Source: an uncultured Catenibacterium sp.
GTDB lineage: Bacteria; Bacillota_I; Bacilli_A; Erysipelotrichales; Coprobacillaceae
Assembly (NCBI RefSeq): GCF_900540665.1
Contig: NZ_UQGV01000019.1
Span: forward strand, 1 to 28,154
DNA: 28,154 nt
Direction of reading: 5' to 3'
A program made the translations under genes and the position numbers. The notes beneath the pieces were generated by a model, which was not told the origin of the DNA, searched no databases, and was given only the letters and a program-made list of their open reading frames with translations. Positions 1-8,951 of the stretch are shown here, piece after piece; the stretch's first letter is position 1, and every line of letters starts with the position of its first letter.

Positions 1-120
1 TCCCGGACTGCCTGTCTATAATACCTAAAATACAGGCGCTTGTAAAGTGTTTTTTGAAAAAAATTCAAAAAAAATTATTTTTCTTATTTTGAATCTTCTT
101 TTTATGCATAAATATTATAT

Positions 121-148
121 AAAGCATGCATTATGGGTTGCATGCTTT
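121..148 (-). terminator. Intrinsic terminator overlapping the 3' end of the MBL lipoprotein gene
   Basis: A perfect 10-bp inverted repeat (aaagcatgca at 121-130, tgcatgcttt at 139-148) has an 8-nt loop and is followed on the minus strand by a moderately U-rich TATATAATATTT. One arm lies inside the last codons (Lys-Ala-Cys) and the loop holds the TAA stop. The U-tract is imperfect, so efficiency is uncertain. Confidence 0.6.
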
Positions 149-1135
149 ACAAGGGATATAGCCTTCATTCTGCGCTTCTTTTGAAGAACTGAAATAGACT
201 TTATTCTTATCACTGATTGTTTTTGCATACTGACAGTCTTCAGTATGATATTTCTTTGTGTTTCTAGATCCTATATATTGTTTTGATTGAGTAGTTCTAA
301 TTTCCTCTTTACCATTAAAGGTTAATTTGTTCTTCTTAGAAATACAACGAATCGTACCTAATTCATCTGTACGATAGACTTTCATATTATATCTAGAAAA
401 TCGCTGTAATGCTTCCTTATGAGGATGGCCATACATATTGTCTTTCCCACAAGAGACCACGACATAACTCGCCTTCATTCTAGATAGTAGATTATCGCTG
501 TTAGAATAAGCAGACCCATGATGTCCAGCCTGGAAGACATCACACTCTACATTATTTAGTTTCTTTTCCATTGATTCTGCAGCATCACCTGTGAACACAA
601 AACGATGATAACCATCATCATATCTCATGCATAAAGACGAATCATTATTATTTTGAGCCCCTTCTCCAACACCAATAAATTCAATAGAACCTTCCCCTAC
701 TTGAAAGATATCTCCTACCTTAGGCACAGTGATCTTCTTTTTCTTTTCTTTAATCGCATTTAATAGTTTCATATATGTATAAGAAGAAGAGGTTCTACTA
801 GACATATATATCTTTTTTACATTTAACTGATAAATAATATTCTTTGCATCATTTATATGATCCGCATCACAATGCGTTAGGATTAATGCATCAAGAGTAT
901 TGATATAGTGTTCTTTTAAATAATTCAAACTGGCACCTTCATACCCATCACCATGTCCTGCATCAATAAGAACTGTCTGATTATTATTTTGAATAAGTGT
1001 TGAATCTCCCTGACCAACATTAATATAAGTTACCTGAGATTTAATGTTGTTTGATATTTCTTTCTTTGGAGTAGATTGTGTGCTACATCCTGTCATAAGC
1101 ATTATCGATAAGAGTATACTAAATAGCTTCTTCAT
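131..1135 (-). CDS. ComEC/Rec2-like metallo-beta-lactamase-fold lipoprotein
   Basis: A predicted exported lipoprotein hydrolase of 334 aa. The N-terminus is a type II signal peptide with lipobox MTGC (Cys17). Residues 34-265 form a ComEC-like metallo-beta-lactamase domain: NVGQGDS at 39-45, the metal motif HCDADH at 88-93, FTGD at 181-184 and GHHGS at 204-208. The ComEC membrane channel is absent, so this is the free-standing hydrolase type, not the DNA-uptake pore. Residues 287-334 look like a small zinc-binding tail of the Ada-like kind often fused to these proteins (His297, Cys301, Cys329, Cys332). Substrate unknown; a phosphodiester or nucleic-acid role is family inference. AGGAGG (1141-1146) fixes the ATG. 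It is apparently monocistronic, between a terminator of its own and that of the next operon. Confidence 0.85.
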   Translation of the reverse strand: MKKLFSILLSIMLMTGCSTQSTPKKEISNNIKSQVTYINVGQGDSTLIQNNNQTVLIDAGHGDGYEGASLNYLKEHYINTLDALILTHCDADHINDAKNIIYQLNVKKIYMSSRTSSSYTYMKLLNAIKEKKKKITVPKVGDIFQVGEGSIEFIGVGEGAQNNNDSSLCMRYDDGYHRFVFTGDAAESMEKKLNNVECDVFQAGHHGSAYSNSDNLLSRMKASYVVVSCGKDNMYGHPHKEALQRFSRYNMKVYRTDELGTIRCISKKNKLTFNGKEEIRTTQSKQYIGSRNTKKYHTEDCQYAKTISDKNKVYFSSSKEAQNEGYIPCKACNP

Positions 1136-1180
1136 AATTTCCTCCTGTCACCCATTATAGACAACTATTTTTCTTCTACA

Positions 1181-1210
1181 AGAAAAAAAGACAGGAATAG
1201 ACCTGTCTTT
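1181..1210 (-). terminator. Intrinsic terminator of the lemA-DUF2207 operon
   Basis: A 9-bp perfect stem (aaagacagg 1187-1195 with cctgtcttt 1202-1210) and 6-nt loop is followed on the minus strand by a run of seven U (1181-1187). The stem includes the first bases of the upstream TAA stop codon (1209-1211). Confidence 0.85.
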
Positions 1211-2894
1211 AACGGACACCGCCGCCTCCTCCTCCGGAGAAGCCGCCTCCACCACCACTGAATGATGATGAACCACCTTGTCCTGCACTTGCAGCTGAAG
1301 AAGCTGCACTCATACTATTATGTGCAAATGTATGTGTATAGTAGTAAATTGGAAAATTATTGTAAGTTGATGTTTCTTCATAACGAGGAATCGCAACCTT
1401 CAATTGTTTTTCTACACGATTCGCAATACCAAGTACTGCCGCAAAGATAAGATATTCATCCCAAAGTTTAACTTCAATGGCAGCTTTTTCTTTCATATTG
1501 TCTTCATCCTCAAGGAAGTTATTAAATCCCCATACATAAAGACATTGATCATATGCTTTATCTGTCCATACTGTACGATCATGTGGAATATTCCAGAATA
1601 AGATTCGTTTATAAACAGTCGCTGTTTTCGCATAACCATTCTTATTCATATAATCACTTGCGACATTGTCCACTTTAGTGAACCAGCTGTCAATCTTCTT
1701 ATAGTGTTTACCACACCATTTCTGGAAAGCCTTTGTCTGAAGAACACCCTCTTTGGATGCAAGAATAAACATCTTATAAAGTGCTGTTTCCTGCTTGTTC
1801 TCAAACTTTGCATCTACATCAAGATACATATCATAATTCTTTTTCTTGACGATTGCGCCACTTTCATTTTCTCTAATTGTGATAATTCCATCGCGTACCC
1901 ATTTCAAGATAAATCCAGACACAAGGTTTTCACGACTCTCATCGCCACTTATAATACCCAGCTTTTTAGCTAGGTAATAGAACAAGAATATATCTTTATT
2001 ACATGGAATTTCTCTAAATGGAGTTACTTCTTTACCTTTAATTGTACGTCCATTCTCAAATACAACACCTGAATCTGAGAATACAATAACAGCAGCTATA
2101 ATAAAGATAAGCATTACAATCACAAAGATGATGAAGATAAAGATCATAATCTTCGCTGCTTTTGACATGCCACCAGAATAACTAGATCCTTCTTTTGCAT
2201 CCTTCACAACATCTTCAAACTTTTCACTTGCATGACGTTTATTAGGTGATGTATAAGAATTACTTTCAAGACCCATTAATAATTGCATCTTATTACTGCC
2301 CAAAGAGTCTGTTTTTAAAGTAACACCACCATTATCAAAATGCACACTACCTGAATAACCAAATGCCCAGATTTTTGCATTCTCTTTACTATAGGGTGTC
2401 ATACCTGTCACATGAATTGTGACATCTGCAACATCCAATGACATATCACTAATAAAAGCATAGTTAATACCCTGCTGGTCCTTATACTGATTCACAAAAT
2501 GCTCAATCTGGTAAACCATTGTATAAGAACGTGTCCCATAATCACCTAGACCAAAGCATAACTCATAGTGACCACCATCTTTAATCAAGCCACATTTATT
2601 AATCTTAGATTCTCTAGAAACATCAGAATCCCATAAACCGATATTTTTGTATGTTATCCCACGATCATCAGCAACACCAATAAGTGTCAATGGCTGATCA
2701 TTCATACCATTGAATATTTTGTATCCTTCTGTCCCTTCCGATACATCCATATCCCATTTCTCTACAAATGTTGCTGTACCATTTTGATCAATCTGACAGG
2801 TAATGTCGATTTTGTTTACTTTTGTGCTTGATGCATCAACTGCAGTTGGCATTAACAGCAACAATACTGTAAGAAATGATAATAAGCGTTTCAT
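1209..2894 (-). CDS. DUF2207-family membrane protein with glycine-rich tail
   Basis: A 561-aa predicted membrane protein. Residues 1-21 are a signal peptide ending VDA. Residues 24-230 are an extracytoplasmic domain of the DUF2207 type. A long hydrophobic segment at 247-272 is the membrane anchor, and about 290 residues follow on the other side. The end, residues 541-561, is almost pure Gly/Ser (runs of five and six Gly), which is typical of this family and of proteins paired with LemA. Function is not established; partnership with LemA in envelope processes is inferred from the conserved pairing. Its ATG overlaps the lemA stop by one base (TGATG), indicating translational coupling, and the operon ends at the terminator just downstream. 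Confidence 0.8.
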   Translation of the reverse strand: MKRLLSFLTVLLLLMPTAVDASSTKVNKIDITCQIDQNGTATFVEKWDMDVSEGTEGYKIFNGMNDQPLTLIGVADDRGITYKNIGLWDSDVSRESKINKCGLIKDGGHYELCFGLGDYGTRSYTMVYQIEHFVNQYKDQQGINYAFISDMSLDVADVTIHVTGMTPYSKENAKIWAFGYSGSVHFDNGGVTLKTDSLGSNKMQLLMGLESNSYTSPNKRHASEKFEDVVKDAKEGSSYSGGMSKAAKIMIFIFIIFVIVMLIFIIAAVIVFSDSGVVFENGRTIKGKEVTPFREIPCNKDIFLFYYLAKKLGIISGDESRENLVSGFILKWVRDGIITIRENESGAIVKKKNYDMYLDVDAKFENKQETALYKMFILASKEGVLQTKAFQKWCGKHYKKIDSWFTKVDNVASDYMNKNGYAKTATVYKRILFWNIPHDRTVWTDKAYDQCLYVWGFNNFLEDEDNMKEKAAIEVKLWDEYLIFAAVLGIANRVEKQLKVAIPRYEETSTYNNFPIYYYTHTFAHNSMSAASSAASAGQGGSSSFSGGGGGFSGGGGGGVR

Positions 2895-3436
2895 CAGAAT
2901 TGTACCTTTGGTACTTCTTTAGATGCTTCATCTACTTCAAAGAAGTTCATCTTTTCAAAGTGGAACATTGAAGCAATGATATTAGAAGGGAACATTTCTA
3001 ACTTATTCACATACTGTTTAACATCATCATTATAGAACTGTCTTGCATAACTGATTTTATCTTCAGTTTCCTTTAAATCATTCTGTAAAGACATGAAGTT
3101 TGTATTAGCCTTTAAATCAGGATAACTTTCCTGAAGCATCATTAAACGACTTAATGATCTTTCTAATTCACCTGCGTTCTTAAGCTGTTCTTCTGGTGTA
3201 GAAGCAGTGATATAACTGTTTCTTGCACGAATAGCACCTTCAAGTGTTTCCTTTTCATGCTTTGCATAACCTTTTACAGTTTCTACAATATTAGGAATCA
3301 TATCTGCACGTCTTTTTAATTGAACATCAATCTGTGCCCATGCAGCAAGGCACTTATTTTTAGACTTAACAAGTCCATTGTATGTTGCGATTGTATATAA
3401 AACGATTAATACAATCACCACTACCGCAATAATCAT
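2894..3436 (-). CDS. lemA: LemA family protein
   Basis: A 180-aa LemA protein. One N-terminal transmembrane helix (about residues 1-18, MIIAVVVIVLIVLYTIATYN) leads into the family's helical domain, recognisable from YNGLVKSKNKCLAAWAQIDV, KRRADMIPNIVETVKGYA and the C-terminal YNDDVKQYVNKLEMFPSNII. Length is normal. LemA proteins are membrane-tethered with a mostly extracytoplasmic helical bundle; their biochemical role is unknown. AGGAGG at 3445-3450 precedes the ATG by 8 nt. It is first in a two-gene operon with the DUF2207 protein, overlapping its start. No convincing promoter was assigned; a TATAAT hexamer lies upstream near 3465 but lacks a good -35. Confidence 0.92.
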   Translation of the reverse strand: MIIAVVVIVLIVLYTIATYNGLVKSKNKCLAAWAQIDVQLKRRADMIPNIVETVKGYAKHEKETLEGAIRARNSYITASTPEEQLKNAGELERSLSRLMMLQESYPDLKANTNFMSLQNDLKETEDKISYARQFYNDDVKQYVNKLEMFPSNIIASMFHFEKMNFFEVDEASKEVPKVQF

Positions 3437-3492
3437 AATTACGTCCTCCTTTGTATATGCCTAATTATATCAACAAACACATGTGAAACATA

Positions 3493-3525
3493 GAAAAAAA
3501 GGCTATGATGCAAAATCATAGCCTT
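3493..3525 (-). terminator. Intrinsic terminator of carAB
   Basis: An 11-bp perfect stem (aaggctatgat 3499-3509 with atcatagcctt 3515-3525) and 5-nt loop GCAAA (plus strand) is followed on the minus strand by seven U (3493-3499). It lies directly after the carB stop. Confidence 0.9.
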
Positions 3526-3532
3526 AAGGTGT

Positions 3533-6500
3533 TTACTTTAATTTTGTAATATCAACTAATGAAGTTGGACCCTGATGTCTCTTTTCTAGACAGTTGATTA
3601 ATGCCTGTGCTGTATCTAATGATGTATAGATAGGGATACCTGCTTCAACTGCAAATCTTCTGATTAAGAAACCATCCTTTAAGTTATCATTTCTTGTAGG
3701 AATATCGATAACTAAGTCAACTGTATCAGTTAACATCAAGTCAAAGATTGTGTTAGACTTTTCAGCAATTCTGTTAACTCTATGAACTGGTACATCATGT
3801 TCTTTTAAGAAGTTATAAGTACCTTCTGTTGAATAAAGGTCATATCCGAACATATAGAACTGCTTAGCGATTGGTAAGAATTCTTCTTTAGAGCTGTCCT
3901 TGATTGTACAGATGATATTCTTTCTCTTTGGTAAGTTGATACCTGTTCCAATGAATGCCTTATAGATTGCTTCGTCAAATGTCTTTGCGATACCTAATAC
4001 TTCACCTGTAGATTTCATTTCTGGGCCAAGTGAAATTTCAGCACCCTTGATCTTTTCAAATGAGAAGACTGGCATCTTAACTGCAACAGTTTCTTTTTCT
4101 GGCTGTAAGCCATATTCATAACCCTGATCTTTAATTGAATGACCCATGATAACCTTAGTTGCAACATCTACTACTGGAATATCTGTTACCTTTGAGATAT
4201 ATGGAATTGTACGAGAAGATCTTGGGTTTACTTCGATTACATAAACTTCATCTTCATACACGATAAACTGAATGTTGATTAATCCAATAACGTGTAGTGC
4301 TTTAGCTAAGCGCTGAGTGTAGTCACAGATAACTTTCTTGATTTCAGGCTTGATCTTCTGTGGTGGATATACTGAGATACTGTCACCAGAGTGAACACCA
4401 GCTCTTTCAACGTGTTCCATAACACCAGGGATAAGTACGCCGTTTTCATCACATACAGCATCTACTTCTACTTCCTTACCTGATAAGTACTTATCGATAA
4501 GAATTGGATGTTCCTGGAACTGACGGTTGATGATCTTCATGAACTTCTTGATATCACCATCATTTAAGGCAATTTCCATACCTGCACCACCTAATACATA
4601 TGATGGACGTACAAGTACTGGGTAACCTAATCTATTTGCAACTTCTAATGCTTCATCTACAGTAAATACTGTTGCTCCTCTAGGACGATCGATTCCACAT
4701 TTTTCTAAGACTTCATCAAAACGTTCTCTATCTTCTGCAGCATCTACGCTATCAGCTGAAGTACCAAGGATAGGAACTCCCATATCCATTAAGTCCTGAG
4801 TTAACTTAATAGCTGTCTGACCACCGAACTGAACGATTGCGCCATCTGGTTTTTCAAGTTCAACAATGCTCTGAACATCTTCCTGAGTAAGTGGTTCAAA
4901 GTATAATCTATCAGCGATATCGAAGTCAGTAGAAACTGTTTCTGGGTTGTTGTTGACGATGATTGTTTCATAGCCAGCAGCTCTTAATGCCCATACACAA
5001 TGTACTGAACAATAGTCGAATTCGATACCCTGTCCAATACGGATTGGTCCTGAACCTAATACCATAACCTTCTTACGAGCGTTATCAGGTTTAATTTCAT
5101 GTTCTCCACCATATACTGAATAGAAATATGGAGTTTCAGCATCAAATTCTGCAGCACAAGTATCAACTGTCTTGAATGCAGCAGTGATATTGTTTTCTAA
5201 ACGATAATCATGAATTTCATTCTTATCTTTACCAGTTAAGTCTGCAATAACTCTATCTGGGAATTCAACTCTCTTAGCAGCTTTTAATAATTCTGGAGTT
5301 AATTCTTCTGTCTTTAATTTATTTTCGATTTCTACAAGATGTTTGATCTTATCAATAAACCATGAATCAATCTTAGTGATATTATGGATCTCTTCTTCAG
5401 TAATGCCCTGTCTTAATGCTTCGGCTACTGCGAAGATTCTCTGGTCATCTACATCTTTTAATTTAGTTCTTAAGTATTCTGTGTCTTTACCTTCCATTTC
5501 AGGAATTGATAAATAGAATACATTCTGTTCAAGTGAACGTAATGCTTTCATTAAAGCACCTTCGAAGTTATTACAGATTGCCATAACTTCACCAGTTGCC
5601 TTCATCTGTGTACCAAGTTTTCTTGATGCACCATAGAACTTATCGAATGGCCATTTAGGAATCTTACATACGATATAGTCTAATGTTGGTTCATAAGAAG
5701 CATATGTCTTACCTGTTACAGCGTTCACGATTTCATCAAGTGAATAACCTAATGCAATCTTAGCAGCTAACTTTGCAATTGGGTAACCAGTTGCTTTAGA
5801 AGCTAAAGCTGAAGAACGGCTGACACGTGGGTTAACTTCGATAACACAATATTCAAAAGAATTTGGATTTAATGCGAACTGTACGTTACATCCACCCTTG
5901 ATATTTAATGCAGTAATGATGTTTAAAGCAGAGCTTCTTAACATCTGATATTCTTTATCACCTAAAGTCTGAGAAGGAGCTACTACGATAGAGTCACCAG
6001 TATGAACACCTACTGGGTCAACGTTTTCCATATTACATACTGTAATACAGTTACCATTACCATCTCTCATTACTTCGTATTCGATTTCCTTCCAACCGGC
6101 AATACATCTTTCAATTAAGCACTGAGATACACGTGATAATCTTAAACCATTAGTACAGATATCATGTAATTCTTCAGGTGTTTCAGCAATACCTCCACCA
6201 GTACCACCAAGTGTATATGCTGGTCTTACTACTACTGGGTAACCAATCTTTTCAGCAAATTCTAATGCATCATCTACATGGTTAACAACTGTTGAAGCAG
6301 CCACTGGTTCATGGATTCTTTCCATTAATTCCTTGAATTCAAGACGGTCTTCTGCAAGCTTGATTGTAGTTGTATTAGTACCGATAGTACGTACGTTATG
6401 TGCTTCTAAGAAACCTTCATCATCAAGTGCCATTGCGATATTTAAGGCATTCTGACCACCAAGAGTTGGTAAGATTGAATCTGGTTTTTCTTTTAAGATT

Positions 6501-6730
6501 AAGTTCTTAACAACAGGAACTGTTAAAGGTTCAATATAAACATGATCTGCAATATCCTTATCAGTCATGATTGTTGCAGGGTTAGAGTTAATAAGAACGA
6601 CTTCAATTCCTTCTTCTTTTAATGCACGACAAGCCTGAGTACCTGCATAGTCGAATTCAGCTGCCTGTCCAATAATAATTGGTCCTGATCCAATAACAAG
6701 AACCTTTTTTATATCTTTATTCTTAGGCAT
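3533..6730 (-). CDS. carB: Carbamoyl-phosphate synthase large subunit
   Basis: The 1065-aa synthetase subunit of carbamoyl-phosphate synthase. It makes carbamoyl phosphate from bicarbonate, ammonia (channelled from CarA) and two ATP, feeding pyrimidine and arginine synthesis. The two homologous ATP-grasp halves are visible: N-terminal half from KVLVIGSGPIIIGQAAEFDY (about residue 9) and second half from KKVMVLGSGPIRIGQGIEFD (about 555). Each has its glycine-rich ATP-binding loop (TLGGTGGG near 173; VLGGAGMEI near 715) and an EVNPR metal motif. The last 130 residues are the MGS-like allosteric domain (IICTIKD... RHQGPTSLVDITKLK). Length is normal and nothing is missing. Only one base separates it from the carA stop, and its Shine-Dalgarno GGAGGG lies inside the end of carA, so the two are coupled. 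Confidence 0.98.
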   Translation of the reverse strand: MPKNKDIKKVLVIGSGPIIIGQAAEFDYAGTQACRALKEEGIEVVLINSNPATIMTDKDIADHVYIEPLTVPVVKNLILKEKPDSILPTLGGQNALNIAMALDDEGFLEAHNVRTIGTNTTTIKLAEDRLEFKELMERIHEPVAASTVVNHVDDALEFAEKIGYPVVVRPAYTLGGTGGGIAETPEELHDICTNGLRLSRVSQCLIERCIAGWKEIEYEVMRDGNGNCITVCNMENVDPVGVHTGDSIVVAPSQTLGDKEYQMLRSSALNIITALNIKGGCNVQFALNPNSFEYCVIEVNPRVSRSSALASKATGYPIAKLAAKIALGYSLDEIVNAVTGKTYASYEPTLDYIVCKIPKWPFDKFYGASRKLGTQMKATGEVMAICNNFEGALMKALRSLEQNVFYLSIPEMEGKDTEYLRTKLKDVDDQRIFAVAEALRQGITEEEIHNITKIDSWFIDKIKHLVEIENKLKTEELTPELLKAAKRVEFPDRVIADLTGKDKNEIHDYRLENNITAAFKTVDTCAAEFDAETPYFYSVYGGEHEIKPDNARKKVMVLGSGPIRIGQGIEFDYCSVHCVWALRAAGYETIIVNNNPETVSTDFDIADRLYFEPLTQEDVQSIVELEKPDGAIVQFGGQTAIKLTQDLMDMGVPILGTSADSVDAAEDRERFDEVLEKCGIDRPRGATVFTVDEALEVANRLGYPVLVRPSYVLGGAGMEIALNDGDIKKFMKIINRQFQEHPILIDKYLSGKEVEVDAVCDENGVLIPGVMEHVERAGVHSGDSISVYPPQKIKPEIKKVICDYTQRLAKALHVIGLINIQFIVYEDEVYVIEVNPRSSRTIPYISKVTDIPVVDVATKVIMGHSIKDQGYEYGLQPEKETVAVKMPVFSFEKIKGAEISLGPEMKSTGEVLGIAKTFDEAIYKAFIGTGINLPKRKNIICTIKDSSKEEFLPIAKQFYMFGYDLYSTEGTYNFLKEHDVPVHRVNRIAEKSNTIFDLMLTDTVDLVIDIPTRNDNLKDGFLIRRFAVEAGIPIYTSLDTAQALINCLEKRHQGPTSLVDITKLK

Positions 6731-6731
6731 T

Positions 6732-7799
6732 CTACTTTCCCTCCATCATCTTAATAAACTCATCAAATAAATATTCAGTATCTCTAGGTCCAGCATTTGC
6801 TTCTGGGTGGAACTGAACAGTTTTGATATTCTTATTTAAATATTCAACACCTTCAATAGTGCCATCATTTACGTTTCTAAACCAAGCTTTAGCCACTGCA
6901 GGATCAATTGAATCATCCTTGATGACATAGTTATGGTTCTGTGTAGAGATATAAACACGGTTAGTGTCTAAATCCTTAACTGGATGGTTTGCACCATGAT
7001 GTCCATATTTTAATTTTTCTGTCTTGAAGCCATGAGCAAGAGCCATTAACTGATGTCCAAGACAAATTGCGAAAATTGGCATACCGCTTTCTGATAATTT
7101 CTTCACTTCAGCAATAATATCAGTTACTTCAGCTGGGTCACCAGGACCGTTACTTAACATAATACCATCAAAGTTACCTTCTAATACTTCAGAAGCAGGT
7201 GTAGTAGCTGGGAATACTGTTACTTCACAGTTTCTCTTTGCTAATTCATTCGCAATATTACGTTTAGCACCAAAGTCATATAAAGCAACTTTCATTCTGC
7301 CTGTACCAACAGTATATTTTTCTTTACATGTACATGCCTTTACAACACCCTGTACCTTGAATGCTTTAATCTTGTCGATGACTTCGCTTACTTCATACTG
7401 ATGAGTAGTGATCATACCGTTCATACAACCATCATTACGAAGTAACTTAGTAAGTGCACGTGTATCAATTCCCTGGATACCTGGAATATGATTACGTACT
7501 AAATAATCATTTAAATCTTCATTCTTTCTAAAGTTAGATCCTAAACGTGATAATTCATTTACTACAAATCCTTCAACATATGGGTGTTCAGATTCCTGAT
7601 CTTCTAAACATACACCATAGTTACCAATAAGTGGGTAAGTCATTACAACACTCTGACCTGCATAAGATGGGTCTGTCAACACTTCTACATAACCAGTCAT
7701 TGAAGTATTGAAGACAAATTCGCTTATGACTTCTTTTTCATATCCAAAGCTTTCCCCTTCAAACACATGTCCGTCTTCTAAAATTAAATAAGCTTTCAT
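6732..7799 (-). CDS. carA: Carbamoyl-phosphate synthase small (glutaminase) subunit
   Basis: The 355-aa glutamine amidotransferase subunit that delivers ammonia to CarB. The N-terminal CPSase_sm domain begins MKAYLILEDGHVFEGESFGY. The class I amidotransferase domain carries the nucleophile elbow AICLGHQ (Cys246) and the catalytic His331/Glu333 in QFHPE. An upstream in-frame TTG at 7814 would add MRRLT, but GAGGAGG at 7806-7812 sits 6 nt from the ATG at 7799, so the ATG is chosen. No arginine-pathway gene lies nearby. The leader ORF plus terminator immediately upstream (7820-7941) indicates control by transcription attenuation. With no pyrimidine-specific genes in this operon, the enzyme probably serves both pathways. 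Confidence 0.97.
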   Translation of the reverse strand: MKAYLILEDGHVFEGESFGYEKEVISEFVFNTSMTGYVEVLTDPSYAGQSVVMTYPLIGNYGVCLEDQESEHPYVEGFVVNELSRLGSNFRKNEDLNDYLVRNHIPGIQGIDTRALTKLLRNDGCMNGMITTHQYEVSEVIDKIKAFKVQGVVKACTCKEKYTVGTGRMKVALYDFGAKRNIANELAKRNCEVTVFPATTPASEVLEGNFDGIMLSNGPGDPAEVTDIIAEVKKLSESGMPIFAICLGHQLMALAHGFKTEKLKYGHHGANHPVKDLDTNRVYISTQNHNYVIKDDSIDPAVAKAWFRNVNDGTIEGVEYLNKNIKTVQFHPEANAGPRDTEYLFDEFIKMMEGK

Positions 7800-7819
7800 A
7801 GTCAACCTCCTCAATTATG

Positions 7820-7850
7820 AAAAAGACATATCACCAATAGATGATATGTC
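7820..7850 (-). promoter_or_regulatory. Attenuator (intrinsic terminator) between the leader ORF and carA
   Basis: On the minus strand a 9-bp perfect stem (GACATATCA, then TGATATGTC; plus 7842-7850 and 7825-7833) with an 8-nt loop is followed by five U (7820-7824). It stands only 21 nt upstream of the carA start and ends 8 nt before the carA Shine-Dalgarno, so it must be read through for carAB expression. The ascending arm begins one base after the leader stop codon, so a ribosome terminating there would cover it. Confidence 0.85.
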
Positions 7851-7851
7851 C

Positions 7852-7941
7852 TTAAAATAAGAAATCTAAAAAATGAAAATAAGAACCCTTAGGAAACACG
7901 TTTGCGAAAACTGAAGTTGTCATAATTGTGTTTGCGTTCAT
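7852..7941 (-). CDS. 29-codon leader peptide of carAB
   Basis: A short ORF too small for usual callers: ATG at 7939-7941, TAA at 7852-7854, 29 codons. It begins MNANTIMTTSVF and ends YFHFLDFLF. AAGGAG at 7949-7954 lies 7 nt before the ATG, a full-strength ribosome site for so small a product. The last 34 nt of the message (7885-7852) contain 23 U, in UUUU and UUUUUU runs, directly before the attenuator hairpin. There are no Arg codons, so classical arginine attenuation is unlikely; six of 29 codons are Phe, which follows from the U bias but could also point to Phe sensing. Geometry matches the enterobacterial pyrBI leader, where RNA polymerase pausing in U-rich sequence at low UTP lets the ribosome catch up. 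The product itself probably has no function. Confidence 0.75.
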   Translation of the reverse strand: MNANTIMTTSVFANVFPKGSYFHFLDFLF

Positions 7942-7961
7942 ATTCTCACTCCTTCTGTTGT

Positions 7962-7990
7962 AGTATAAACGATATTAAGATTGTAAGCAA
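7962..7990 (-). promoter_or_regulatory. Promoter of carAB and its leader
   Basis: Minus-strand TTGCTT (-35, plus 7985-7990), a 17-bp spacer and TATACT (-10, plus 7962-7967). A start about 7 nt downstream, near 7955, would place the leader ribosome site almost at the 5' end, giving an untranslated region of only about 15 nt. Confidence 0.75.
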
Positions 7991-8025
7991 GCAAAAAATG
8001 AATACTCAAAAATTTTTTTATTTTA

Positions 8026-8892
8026 CTATTTTGAAGTTGTTAAATAGTGGTAGATTGCACCAATAATATTGGCATCATTCGCAAAGGCACATTTCTTTAC
8101 AACAGGCTTAATACGTGCTGGTTCAACTTTGTCTATAATGATATCTAAACGCTTATTGATTTCATCAATTAAATCTTCTCTTACAGAGATACCCCCACCA
8201 ATAATAATCACTTCTGGATCATAAGAATATTGAATATTATAGATACCTACTGCAAGAGCATAATAGAAACGATTGACATACTTCTTAAATACTTCATTTT
8301 CGTCGGCATGATCAAAGATATAACGTCCATCATATGTTTCACCTAGTTCTTTTTCTACACCTTTTACGATGGCAACTGTAGAATCAAGAGACCAATTGTT
8401 AAACTCAAGTGAATCTGCATCAAAGTTATTAATCATATAACCAAATTCACCACCATGAAGATGCTGTCCCTTATGAATCTTCTTATCCTTAATCACAGCA
8501 CCACCAATACCTGTACCACATACAACAAAGCAGCAATCCTGATTATCTTTAGCGGCACCTAGCCATACTTCAGCAAGTGCTGCACAGTTGGCATCATTTT
8601 CTAGTTCTACACGTGTCTGTAATCTTTCTTCTAAATCCTTCTTTATATTAGGACCATGAATATAGTCAATCGCAGACGCACCATAAATCACACCTTCGTC
8701 ACTCGCAACAGCCCCTGGCATACTTAACGCAATACCATCAACATCTCTTTCTTTATAAATAGTTTCAATAGCCTGATACATGTCTTCTAAAGTATCAGGT
8801 GTTTTAAAAGACCCCTTGTCAAATAAATGACCTTTTTCATCGCATGTTGCGTATTTGACAGAAGTCCCTCCTACATCAATTCCTAGTAACAT
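8026..8892 (-). CDS. ROK family sugar kinase
   Basis: A 288-aa ROK-family kinase that phosphorylates a hexose or hexosamine with ATP. The N-terminal phosphate-binding motif is GIDVGGTSVKY (Asp6, Gly8-Thr10), the catalytic base is Asp100 in ENDANCAALAE, and the second phosphate motif is GTGIGGA (126-132). HGGEFGYM (146-153) marks the ROK signature region. The zinc-binding CxCGxxGCxE motif of glucokinase and NagC/Mlc-type ROK proteins is absent, as in the short ROK kinases related to BglK. No N-terminal DNA-binding domain, so it is an enzyme rather than a repressor. Substrate cannot be assigned: glucose, N-acetylmannosamine or a beta-glucoside are all possible, and no sugar operon adjoins. A GGAGG ribosome site precedes the ATG at 8892. 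It looks monocistronic. Confidence 0.85.
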   Translation of the reverse strand: MLLGIDVGGTSVKYATCDEKGHLFDKGSFKTPDTLEDMYQAIETIYKERDVDGIALSMPGAVASDEGVIYGASAIDYIHGPNIKKDLEERLQTRVELENDANCAALAEVWLGAAKDNQDCCFVVCGTGIGGAVIKDKKIHKGQHLHGGEFGYMINNFDADSLEFNNWSLDSTVAIVKGVEKELGETYDGRYIFDHADENEVFKKYVNRFYYALAVGIYNIQYSYDPEVIIIGGGISVREDLIDEINKRLDIIIDKVEPARIKPVVKKCAFANDANIIGAIYHYLTTSK

Positions 8893-8951
8893 ATCAATTT
8901 CCTCCTATCTATAGGATATCACAAAAGAAATGCACAATAGTAAAATAGATT

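Noticed and set aside
50..72. A/T hairpin TTTTTTGAA...TTCAAAAAA near the left edge
   Set aside because: The stem is almost only A-T pairs in an A/T-rich stretch; no gene ending here is visible within the window, so it cannot be called a terminator.
7800..7814. TTG start for carA five codons upstream
   Set aside because: It overlaps the ribosome site of the ATG at 7799, and CarA proteins normally begin at that point.
7820..7960. PyrR-binding leader or arginine attenuator for carAB
   Set aside because: No PyrR loop consensus was found and the leader peptide contains no Arg codon.
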